Positions 13,322 through 19,669 of a stretch of DNA of 19,669 nucleotides are shown here, in pieces (positions within the stretch are counted from its first letter, which is position 1; each line of letters starts with the position of its first letter). The DNA comes from an uncultured Clostridia bacterium (GTDB lineage: Bacteria; Bacillota; Clostridia; TANB77; CAG-508). The notes under the pieces were generated by a model. It was not told the DNA's origin. It worked only from the letters and a program-made list of their open reading frames with translations, and ran no database searches. A program made the translations under genes and the position numbers. The stretch is from contig CAKPGD010000021.1 of assembly GCA_934154515.1 (NCBI GenBank), positions 1-19,669 of the forward strand, given 5' to 3'.

Positions 13322-14173
13322 ATGAAAGTAAGAAGATTTTTACTAGAAAATGAAAAAGGACAGCAATTTAGATTAGATAATTTAGATGAAGGATGTTTTC
13401 TTACATCTCCTTCTAATTTAGGATATTCTTATGATATCGATTTTGTACAATTAGAGTATGACTTTATAGAAAATAATAGAAAAATTCAACAAAAAAATCC
13501 AAGTGGAACATTATATTTTAAATCTTACGATAAAGTGAAAGAATTTACAGATTTTATAGAAAACTCTAAAAAGATAAAATGGCTGTATGTTGTTCCGTTT
13601 GAAAAAGAAGAAAAAACATTTTATAGGGATGTTACTATTGTGAGATTAGATAAGACAGAAAAAACTGGCAAGTGGCTAGCTTGTCCTGTTGAATTTGCTG
13701 CTAAATCTTTATGGTATGAAAGAAATGAAACTATATTCAAAATAGAAACATATGAAGATGAAATGAGATATAATTATACTTGGAATAGTCGTTATATAGA
13801 CTATAATACTAGAGCAATTGAATTTCATAATAAGGGGCATATAGAAGCGCCTTTTCAAGTAGAAATTGACGGGTTTGTACAAAATCCAACGATTTCTATT
13901 TTTGTAGATAAAGAAGAATATGCTAGCATAAAAGTTCCAATAACAATTAACGAATATGAAAAATTACTATATTCAAGTAAAACAGGCGAGATATACATAC
14001 AAAAGCAAAATACAGATGGAACAAAAGAAAATTTGTGGAAAAAAGATTACATAGATATAACAAAACAAAATATTTTTAAATTGCCAGTTGGAGTTTCAGA
14101 AATAAGATTAACAGCAGATGATGATGTGTTAAATGCAAAATTAACTATATTCCCACAATATAAGGTGGTGTAA
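13322..14173 (+). CDS. Distal tail protein (Dit-like)
   Basis: A 283-residue protein directly after the tape measure with KVRRFLLENEKGQQFRLD, PSNLGYSYDIDF and, near residue 115-130, CPVEFAAKSLWYERNET, typical of the siphovirus Dit/tail component family that forms the hexameric hub at the tail tip. The N-terminal part makes the ring, and the C-terminal part (about 150-283: IEFHNKGHIEAPFQVEIDG and on) looks like the beta-sandwich galectin-like extension. ATG 13322 has AAAGGAG 10 bases upstream. Two bases separate its stop from the next start. Confidence 0.85.
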   Translation: MKVRRFLLENEKGQQFRLDNLDEGCFLTSPSNLGYSYDIDFVQLEYDFIENNRKIQQKNPSGTLYFKSYDKVKEFTDFIENSKKIKWLYVVPFEKEEKTFYRDVTIVRLDKTEKTGKWLACPVEFAAKSLWYERNETIFKIETYEDEMRYNYTWNSRYIDYNTRAIEFHNKGHIEAPFQVEIDGFVQNPTISIFVDKEEYASIKVPITINEYEKLLYSSKTGEIYIQKQNTDGTKENLWKKDYIDITKQNIFKLPVGVSEIRLTADDDVLNAKLTIFPQYKVV

Positions 14174-14175
14174 CT

Positions 14176-15411
14176 ATGAGTGTAAAAGTAAGTTTTGACA
14201 ATATACAATATGAACTAATTTATAATGCACAAAGCGGATTTTATGAAGCAGAAATAGAAGCACCAAAAAATGGTGGAGTATATAATGCAGAAATAATATT
14301 TGAAGATTTATTAAAAAATCAAGAGTCAATAGATAAAAAAATACAAATATTTGCAAAAGAAAAAAACACAAACATATCAAAAGCAACTTTAGTGTACTTT
14401 TTAGATAAATCAAATTTAGAAATAAAAGATGTTATAGAATTTGAAGATTATGAGTATGTAATTGATGAAGAAACAAACAAGAAGACTATATTTACAGTAG
14501 CACAAAAGGTAAATGTAGAAAATGGAGATTTAGTGGTATTACAAAGAAATGGCAAAATCGACTATTTAGGCATAATTAAAGATGTTGAAAATTCTGATGG
14601 TGAAATTAAAAGAAAGATTACACTAGAATATATTTCAAATATATTTGATAGAAAAATTATTTTAGAAAATGAAAATCTAATAAGTGAAAATGGAATAGAA
14701 GATTTTATTGCTAAAGAAATATATGATAATTTTACTAATTCAGACGATACGTTTTTAAATATCAATTGGTTAGATGTAGAAGTAAAGACACATACAAAGA
14801 TAACTAAATCAGTAAGTAATGAAAATGGAATATATAATTTTCATACATTTATAACTAACTGTAGTCAAAATTATAATATTATATTAGATTTTTCATATGT
14901 AAATAAAAGAATAAAATTAACAATATATAAGCAAGAAGCGGAAATACAATTAATAGATACAACGATTACAGATATAAGTAATTATGTTGAAAAATTTGAA
15001 ACAAGTATTATAGCAAAGGTTACAGTGAAGACACAAACTGATGTGCAAATTTGGTATTTATTAAATGATAGAACCATAACTCAAGACAAGAATAATATTA
15101 ATAGAGCTTCAGGAAATATCGAAACATTATACACAGAAAAAGAAGAAGATGCAAGACAGACAGCATTAGATAAGTTTAAATCAAATACTTATAATCACTA
15201 TATATCATTTGATATAAACAGAAACAGTGAATTGTTTGATGTAGAAAACTTAAAAATAGGAACACCATTAAATGTAAGAACAAATAACAATATAATACTA
15301 AATACTTATGTTTCAGCAATTACAGATAAAGGAGACAATTTCATAAATATAACATGCGGAAATATGAGAATTAATTTTATAGATAAATTATTGAAAGAAA
15401 GGAAAAATTAA
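14176..15411 (+). CDS. Tail hub / tail-associated protein (Tal-like)
   Basis: A 411-residue beta-rich protein. After Dit the expected gene is the gp27-like hub that closes the tail tube. Visible: N-terminal beta domain (FDNIQYELIYNAQSGFYEAE), a central GDLVVLQRNGKIDYLGII and ISNIFDRKIIL, a late YTEKEEDARQTALDKFKSN and a last LKIGTPLNVRTNNN, which are usual in siphovirus hub proteins. I see no peptidase or lysozyme motif, so it is probably structural only. The ribosome binding site AAGGTGGTG overlaps the Dit stop. It is separated by 2 bases from the next gene. Confidence 0.75.
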   Translation: MSVKVSFDNIQYELIYNAQSGFYEAEIEAPKNGGVYNAEIIFEDLLKNQESIDKKIQIFAKEKNTNISKATLVYFLDKSNLEIKDVIEFEDYEYVIDEETNKKTIFTVAQKVNVENGDLVVLQRNGKIDYLGIIKDVENSDGEIKRKITLEYISNIFDRKIILENENLISENGIEDFIAKEIYDNFTNSDDTFLNINWLDVEVKTHTKITKSVSNENGIYNFHTFITNCSQNYNIILDFSYVNKRIKLTIYKQEAEIQLIDTTITDISNYVEKFETSIIAKVTVKTQTDVQIWYLLNDRTITQDKNNINRASGNIETLYTEKEEDARQTALDKFKSNTYNHYISFDINRNSELFDVENLKIGTPLNVRTNNNIILNTYVSAITDKGDNFINITCGNMRINFIDKLLKERKN

Positions 15412-15413
15412 AG

Positions 15414-16049
15414 ATGATAAAAGGTTTTAGATTTACAAATCAACTTGCAAATGCAGAAGTAGATGCGAGAATACATCAAGAATTTTTAAATAAGAATGAT
15501 GGAATTTTTTATGGAATGGATTTAAGTAAAACTAACAATGTTATAACAATTTCAGAAGGGTTATGCGAAATAGCAGGAAGACCTGTTGCAGTTATAGATA
15601 CAGAAACTGTAAATGTTGGGACAGAAAGTTTATATTGCTTATTAGTATTAGAAATTGACTTATCTAAAGAATCTACAAAAGATATATTTAATCAAGTTGC
15701 ATTTAAGATATTAACATCTAGTACGGGATATCCAACAATTACACAACAAGATATTAATCAGTACAATAGAACTAACAATGTATATCAATTAGAATTTGCA
15801 AGATTTAGAAGCGGAACAAACGGGATAACAGATTATAAAGATACTAGAAAGTTCTTAAGTTTTACAGGTATATATGCACAAATAAAAGCCGATTGTGAAA
15901 AGGTAATGGAAGAAATAAAACAAGAATTAAAAAATGTTGAGGACGGGAGTTCATATTTACTAAAAAAAGGAGATGGGAAAATTGAAGGTAGTTTGGAAGT
16001 TACTAATAATTTTAAGTGTAATAATATCACTAATAGCAATCGGCAGTAA
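15414..16049 (+). CDS. Tail fibre / baseplate protein, N-terminal part
   Basis: A 211-residue protein. FRFTNQLANAEVDARIHQEF, NKNDGIFYGMDL and ISEGLCEIAGRPVAVI form a beta-rich N-terminal domain seen in tail-tip proteins of Clostridia phages that anchor to the hub. Near residue 155-180 is a helix (IKADCEKVMEEIKQELKNVE), then YLLKKGDGKIEGSLEVTNNF, the usual link to a C-terminal receptor-binding part. That part is missing: the frame stops at TAA 16047-16049, while the next reading frame (+1 relative) continues with fibre-like sequence. The gene is therefore either truncated by a one-base change, completed by frameshifting, or a short protein followed by a separate gene. The switch must fall between 15964 and 16049. 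Confidence 0.75.
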   Translation: MIKGFRFTNQLANAEVDARIHQEFLNKNDGIFYGMDLSKTNNVITISEGLCEIAGRPVAVIDTETVNVGTESLYCLLVLEIDLSKESTKDIFNQVAFKILTSSTGYPTITQQDINQYNRTNNVYQLEFARFRSGTNGITDYKDTRKFLSFTGIYAQIKADCEKVMEEIKQELKNVEDGSSYLLKKGDGKIEGSLEVTNNFKCNNITNSNRQ

Positions 16050-16605
16050 ATCTGTACACGACGATAGATTTGCAGTATTAGAAGGACGAATAACCACACC
16101 ACAAGCAGAAGAATCTACATTGAATGCTAGTATAACATTTGACTATCCTGAAGGATTTAATGCTAATAATTGTATAGTAATAGGACTTATGTCTCGTAAT
16201 ACAGCTTCAACATCTTTATTCGGTTCTACTGTAGGTTCTACAAAAACTTCTGCAGAAGTGGTAAGAACAAATTATGGATTACAAGCAGTATTTCAAAAAA
16301 ATAATTTTTATGTAACTATATATAAGGTAGATACAAGCGAACCTTCAAAAACAATAGCTGTCAGAGTTGTCCTTATGAAATTACCAACTTATGAAGAAGG
16401 GGTAGACTATATTTTAGGAGATGTAAATGGTGATGGTCAAGTATCAAAGGCTGATGCTGACTTAGTTAACAATTTTTATGTAGGAAATATAGGACTTACT
16501 GCTAAACAATTAAAGGCAGCAGATGTCAATAAAGATGGTAAAGTAACACCAGCAGATGCTACAAAAATACAACAATATATTAGTGGAACAATAAAGAACT
16601 TATAA
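15982..16605 (+). CDS. Fibre C-terminal domain with type I dockerin (separate gene or continuation of the fibre)
   Basis: Read from TTG 15982 (9 bases after AAAGGAG 15966-15972) it is 207 residues; an in-frame ATG at 15973 is too close to that site. Residues 1-20 look like a signal peptide (MKVVWKLLIILSVIISLIAI) but are the other frame of the fibre link, so this may be chance. Residues about 45-133 are a beta-rich domain (FDYPEGFNANNCIVIGLMSR) typical of phage fibres. Residues 144-207 are a type I dockerin with two calcium loops, GDVNGDGQVSKAD (Asp147, Asn149, Asp151, Asp158) and ADVNKDGKVTPAD (Asp181, Asn183, Asp185, Asp192). The recognition positions are Lys-Ala and Pro-Ala, not the Ser-Thr common in cellulosomal dockerins. 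Removing one base near 16037 would fuse it to the preceding gene as a protein of about 396 residues. Confidence 0.7.
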   Translation: MKVVWKLLIILSVIISLIAIGSKSVHDDRFAVLEGRITTPQAEESTLNASITFDYPEGFNANNCIVIGLMSRNTASTSLFGSTVGSTKTSAEVVRTNYGLQAVFQKNNFYVTIYKVDTSEPSKTIAVRVVLMKLPTYEEGVDYILGDVNGDGQVSKADADLVNNFYVGNIGLTAKQLKAADVNKDGKVTPADATKIQQYISGTIKNL

Positions 16606-16620
16606 AACTAGGAGGCATAA

Positions 16621-16794
16621 ATGTCAAGAATAATAGAAAAAATTACAGAGCCTACAAAAATATATGTAGACTCTGTATTTAAGTTAAAAATAAAAATAGC
16701 TCCAAAAAGTTATAAATTATCAGATGTTAAAGCAGTAACATGTGAATATCTAAAGAATATAAAATGTCAAGATTTAAGGGAGGGAATCCTATAA
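16621..16794 (+). CDS. Small phage protein (57 aa)
   Basis: ATG 16621 has AGGAGG (16609-16614). The 57-residue product begins MSRIIEKITEPTKIYVDSVF and has basic, alternating Lys/Ile stretches (KLKIKIAPKSYKLSD) suggestive of beta strands, with Cys41 and Cys49. The tail carries the ribosome binding site of the next gene, and its TAA overlaps that gene's ATG (TAATG). Small genes at this spot between fibre genes are common in Clostridia phages, but I cannot name a family or function. Confidence 0.65.
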   Translation: MSRIIEKITEPTKIYVDSVFKLKIKIAPKSYKLSDVKAVTCEYLKNIKCQDLREGIL

Positions 16795-18986
16795 TGAAAA
16801 AAGATAATAAATATGAATTAGCAGTATTTGAGGATAATGATAATGCTAATTTAGTAGAATACTCAAAACAAATGCAAGAAAGCATAGAAAAAGCACTAGA
16901 CAAAAATAAAGGAGAAAAAGGCGACAAAGGAGATACAGGAAAAGTAGAAAATAGACGTTTAAAATTGGAAGGAAAGAGTAATCAAAGTGTAAGAAGTGGA
17001 AAGAACTTATTAAAAGGTTTATCAACTCCAACAACTGATACTGATTATTGGGATAGCACTACAAAAACATATTTTACACCATTAAAAGATGGTTGGGGAA
17101 AATTTGAATATGATAATACTAGTGGAACTTCAAATGTATTTATTAATGCAAGCCCTAAGATAAGTTCTACTAATATAAAACCAAATACACAATATACTAT
17201 TGTTACTGAAATACGAAATGGAAATATAAGTGAAAATTCTCAAGCATTTTTTGCACCTACTACAAGTAATGCAAATAGTTCATCAGCTACAAATGCAATA
17301 ATAGATTATATAAATATAAATAATGGAGGAATATTTAAAAATCTTATTACAACGAAAACATCATTTGACAATGTACTTTTAGCATTTCAAACATATCTTA
17401 GACTACCAGCAAATACAAAAGGTTCATTAGAAGTAAGAATGTCGTTATATGAAGGTAATTATGATATTACTAATTTTGAATACGAAGAATATGGAGCAAG
17501 TCCAAGTCCAGAATATCTTAGTAAAATTAGAAATGTAGGAGATAATATAAATTTAGCAAATGTGTCTGATTTTACGCTTTCTGCATCGACTAATACGTAC
17601 GCTGGAGCATTAGATTATGTGGATTTAATTGCAGGAGAGACTTATATTATAAGTTATAATGTAGATACATTAATTTCTACTTCTACAAGAAATACACCTA
17701 GACTTTATGATAAAACAAATAAAGTAGAATATTTACAAAATATATCAACAAATTTTAATAATACAATTGGTAGAAAAATATGGATATTTAATTGTACTGC
17801 AACAGGAAGCTATCAGGTTGATTATTGGGCTAATAATTGTAGTGCGGAAGTTAAAATAAGTAAATATAAAATAGAAAGAGTTTTAGGAAAAAATTTAACA
17901 GCAACACCTTGGACGCCTTATAATTGTGGAAGTATAGATTATAAAGTAGAAAATGTAAATAAAACAGAAAGTAAAGCAATTCATTTTCCTTTAAGTGAAG
18001 GACAAGTATTACATGAAGGAGATTACATAGATAGTGTAGAAATACACCAAAATAGAAAGACAGTAATTTTTGATGGAACTGAGAGTTGGGAATTACAATG
18101 GGATAATACAAGCTATGACGGATTTAGAGTATCAATAGATGATATTTTAATAATAACAGATTTAGATAAAAAAACAAAACTTTTATCTAATTATTTTAAA
18201 GCATATTCTCAATCTGATTTAGCTAATTTAAACGAAAATGGTATTTGTCAAAGAATAAATCAAAAACAGATAATTATAAAAACTGATAAAGCTAATTCAG
18301 TTGCAACTTGGAAAACATACCTAGCTGAACAATACGCAAATGGCACACCAGTAACAGTAGAATACGAATTAGCAGAAGAGCTTATTACACCTCTAACAGA
18401 AAAACAAATAGAAGCTCATTATGAATTACAAAAAGCAAAATACGTAGATGAAATGACATTAACTTGCTTAAATGAAATAGAAACAGAGCTAGTAGATATA
18501 GATATAAAATTAGAAGAGAGTTTATTAGATGCTGAAAAATCAATAACAGAAATAAAAGAAAGTAAAAGTATAATTAGTGCAACTATCTTAAAAAATAAGT
18601 CAAATATATCAACATATAAAATTGCAAGTACTGACTTAATTAATGTTACATTAGATAGTCCTGTTGTTATCGGACAAAAACTAAAATTTGAAAATGGAAA
18701 AATAGTAATAGGAGATAATGTTAAACATATTAAAGTATCTGCACAAGTTTATTTTTTTGATGGTTTGACTTCAGGTAAGAAAAGTTTTCAATGCTTAAAA
18801 AATGGTGAAACTGCAGTGCAAAGTAGTCAAAATGTAGACGTTGCTTATTCGGGATTCGGATTTTCAGAGAATATTTTAGAAGTAAGCAAAGGTGATGTTA
18901 TCTCTTTAGGGATAAAAGCAGCAGTAAATGATACAATTTATTGCAATCGAAATTCAACTTGGATAACAGTAGAAGTTATAGATTAG
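16794..18986 (+). CDS. Large tail fibre / receptor-binding protein with collagen-like segment
   Basis: A 730-residue protein. Residues 1-39 are an acidic helical N-terminus that probably attaches to the tail tip. Residues 40-50 are a short collagen-like Gly-X-Y run (GEKGDKGDTGK). Then come beta-rich modules: SGKNLLKGLSTPTTDTDYW (about 70), EYGASPSPEYLSKIRNVGDN (about 240), a carbohydrate-binding-module-like region to about 360, TWKTYLAEQYANGTPVTVEY (about 510), a helical stretch (about 535-600), and a C-terminal TNF-like beta domain (about 605-730: KISTYKIAS..., FFDGLTSGKK, WITVEVID). The YGASPSPEY and TWKTYLAEQYANGTP motifs are familiar in fibres of Firmicutes phages. Start ATG 16794 has GGAGGG upstream; the in-frame ATG 16764 lies before that site. 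It likely determines host range. Confidence 0.85.
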   Translation: MKKDNKYELAVFEDNDNANLVEYSKQMQESIEKALDKNKGEKGDKGDTGKVENRRLKLEGKSNQSVRSGKNLLKGLSTPTTDTDYWDSTTKTYFTPLKDGWGKFEYDNTSGTSNVFINASPKISSTNIKPNTQYTIVTEIRNGNISENSQAFFAPTTSNANSSSATNAIIDYININNGGIFKNLITTKTSFDNVLLAFQTYLRLPANTKGSLEVRMSLYEGNYDITNFEYEEYGASPSPEYLSKIRNVGDNINLANVSDFTLSASTNTYAGALDYVDLIAGETYIISYNVDTLISTSTRNTPRLYDKTNKVEYLQNISTNFNNTIGRKIWIFNCTATGSYQVDYWANNCSAEVKISKYKIERVLGKNLTATPWTPYNCGSIDYKVENVNKTESKAIHFPLSEGQVLHEGDYIDSVEIHQNRKTVIFDGTESWELQWDNTSYDGFRVSIDDILIITDLDKKTKLLSNYFKAYSQSDLANLNENGICQRINQKQIIIKTDKANSVATWKTYLAEQYANGTPVTVEYELAEELITPLTEKQIEAHYELQKAKYVDEMTLTCLNEIETELVDIDIKLEESLLDAEKSITEIKESKSIISATILKNKSNISTYKIASTDLINVTLDSPVVIGQKLKFENGKIVIGDNVKHIKVSAQVYFFDGLTSGKKSFQCLKNGETAVQSSQNVDVAYSGFGFSENILEVSKGDVISLGIKAAVNDTIYCNRNSTWITVEVID

Positions 18987-18996
18987 AGGTGAGAAG

Positions 18997-19323
18997 ATGG
19001 AAAAAACAGATATAATAAAACTTCAAGAAACAGAAGACAGAAGTAAGTCTAATATGAAGAGATTAGACGAACACGATATAAAATTTAAAGAAATGTCAGA
19101 AAAACTTGAAGATATTCATGAACTCACATATTCTGTTAAAACAATAGCAAATGAAACAAAACTAATGAGAGAAGATGTGAATAAGCTAGATATTAGAGTT
19201 GGAGATATAGAAAAAGAACCAGCTCAAGATTATAAAGATACAAAAAAAGCTATAAGAAATCAAATAATATGTACAATAGCAGGTGCAATTATTGGAGGAC
19301 TTATAGCTTTAATTATGAAATAG
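18997..19323 (+). CDS. XhlA-like membrane protein of the lysis cassette
   Basis: A 108-residue protein. The first 80 residues are charged coiled coil (HDIKFKEMSEKLEDIHEL, KTIANETKLMREDVNKLD), and residues about 87-107 form a single C-terminal membrane span (IICTIAGAIIGGLIALIM). This matches the haemolysin XhlA family, membrane proteins encoded with holin and amidase in phages such as PBSX. ATG 18997 has AGAGGTGAG (18985-18993). It sits 16 bases before the holin-like gene. It probably assists membrane permeabilisation, but its mechanism is not settled in this family. Confidence 0.8.
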   Translation: MEKTDIIKLQETEDRSKSNMKRLDEHDIKFKEMSEKLEDIHELTYSVKTIANETKLMREDVNKLDIRVGDIEKEPAQDYKDTKKAIRNQIICTIAGAIIGGLIALIMK

Positions 19324-19339
19324 AGAGGAGATGAGAGAT

Positions 19340-19540
19340 ATGGAAAAAGTAAAGAAAATAGCAAAATACTTAACAAACATCTTAGCAATAATAAGTGCTT
19401 TAGTTGCAGGAATAAATGCAGTAGATGGAATAACAATACCTTATGCAATTCAAATAGTACAAGTTATTGCAGTAGTACAAGGTGTAATAGGTACATATTT
19501 ATTAGGACAAAAAGCAATAAATAATAAGGAGGAAAAATAA
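19340..19540 (+). CDS. Holin-like protein
   Basis: A 66-residue protein with two hydrophobic segments (residues about 11-28, LTNILAIISALVAGINAV, and about 36-57, AIQIVQVIAVVQGVIGTYLL) separated by a short polar turn, and a charged C-terminus (INNKEEK). Two-span small holin topology and position after the XhlA-like gene support the call. Start: ATG 19340 is 10 bases after AGAGGAG (19323-19329); the in-frame ATG at 19331 follows that site by only one base. It would form the hole through which an endolysin, not in this window, reaches the wall. Confidence 0.75.
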   Translation: MEKVKKIAKYLTNILAIISALVAGINAVDGITIPYAIQIVQVIAVVQGVIGTYLLGQKAINNKEEK

Positions 19541-19669
19541 ATGAAGAGAGAAAATTTAATATCAGTTTTTGATACTGCTAAATTGACTAAAATGGATATC
19601 GCAGTTGAAGTTACAATTCCAGGTCAAGAAACAACTGAAGTTATAGTAAATAGATATGAAAATTTAGAC
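19541..19669 (+). CDS. Start of a phage gene of unknown function (partial)
   Basis: ATG 19541 after AAGGAGG (19527-19533); open to the end of the window (43 codons). It reads MKRENLISVFDTAKLTKMDI, then EVTIPGQETTEVIVNRYENL. A small protein of this type with the VTIPGQ...EVIVN pattern occurs near the lysis genes of Clostridia phages; its function is unknown to me. Not an endolysin so far. Confidence 0.6.
   Translation, partial: MKRENLISVFDTAKLTKMDIAVEVTIPGQETTEVIVNRYENLD

Noticed and set aside
15962..15969. A-run (A AAA AAA) in the fibre gene as a -1 slippery site leading to the dockerin frame
   Set aside because: The -1 frame meets a TGA within about 20 bases; the dockerin frame is +1/-2, so a -1 slip cannot reach it.
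15982..16044. Signal peptide of a secreted dockerin protein
   Set aside because: Not accepted as fact: the hydrophobic stretch is the shifted reading of a normal fibre linker in AT-rich DNA, which tends to give Ile/Leu/Val. Kept only as an alternative.
1..19669. CRISPR array, insertion sequence, integrase or attachment site
   Set aside because: I saw no regularly spaced repeats of CRISPR size, no transposase or integrase motifs and no flanking duplication; only the late arm is present.

Overview
The window is one arm of a temperate or formerly temperate tailed phage (prophage or free phage) of a low-GC Gram-positive bacterium, most likely a gut-type Clostridia/Firmicutes host. Evidence: very AT-rich DNA with strong AGGAGG-type ribosome binding sites, lysine/isoleucine-rich proteins, TGA used as stop and TGG as Trp (standard code), and a gene set typical of Firmicutes HK97-like siphoviruses. 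All recognisable genes are on the + strand.

Layout. (1) 1-541: end of an upstream gene and a late-transcription regulator of the ArpU/RinA type. (2) 540-1066: a 525-base stretch without a gene. It holds four 11-bp direct repeats and a promoter-like TATAAT, a 5' hairpin, a tRNA-like domain (D-arm, T-arm, 8-bp acceptor stem, encoded CCA) whose anticodon arm is abnormally long, a terminator-like hairpin, and a nested helix with a possible pseudoknot. (3) 1067-2661: small accessory genes: two Cys-rich mini-proteins, a zinc-ribbon membrane protein with its own promoter and terminator (a moron), a 51-residue membrane protein, an HNH endonuclease and an unknown protein. (4) 2634-8259: putative cos site, small and large terminase, portal, ClpP-like prohead protease and HK97-fold major capsid protein. 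(5) 8284-10257: connector, head closure, HK97 gp10-like, tail terminator and major tail protein. (6) 10326-11099: tail assembly chaperone G with a -1 frameshift extension (GT), then a Com-like zinc finger and a hairpin at the tape-measure start. (7) 11109-18986: tape measure, Dit, Tal-like hub, a fibre gene that switches reading frame and ends in a type I dockerin, a 57-residue protein and a large fibre with a short collagen-like segment. (8) 18997-19669: XhlA-like membrane protein, holin-like protein and the start of another gene. No endolysin is reached.

How it fits together: the regulator probably activates the adjacent promoter. HNH + TerS + TerL + cos package DNA through the portal into a capsid matured by the ClpP-like protease. 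No sheath gene is present, so the tail is non-contractile (siphovirus); at roughly 1.5 angstrom per residue a 732-residue tape measure predicts a tail near 110 nm.

Most worth following up: the tRNA-like RNA inside a structured leader, the dockerin on a phage fibre with the reading-frame break beside it, and the Com-like finger followed by a hairpin at the next ribosome binding site, an arrangement that recalls Mu com-mom.
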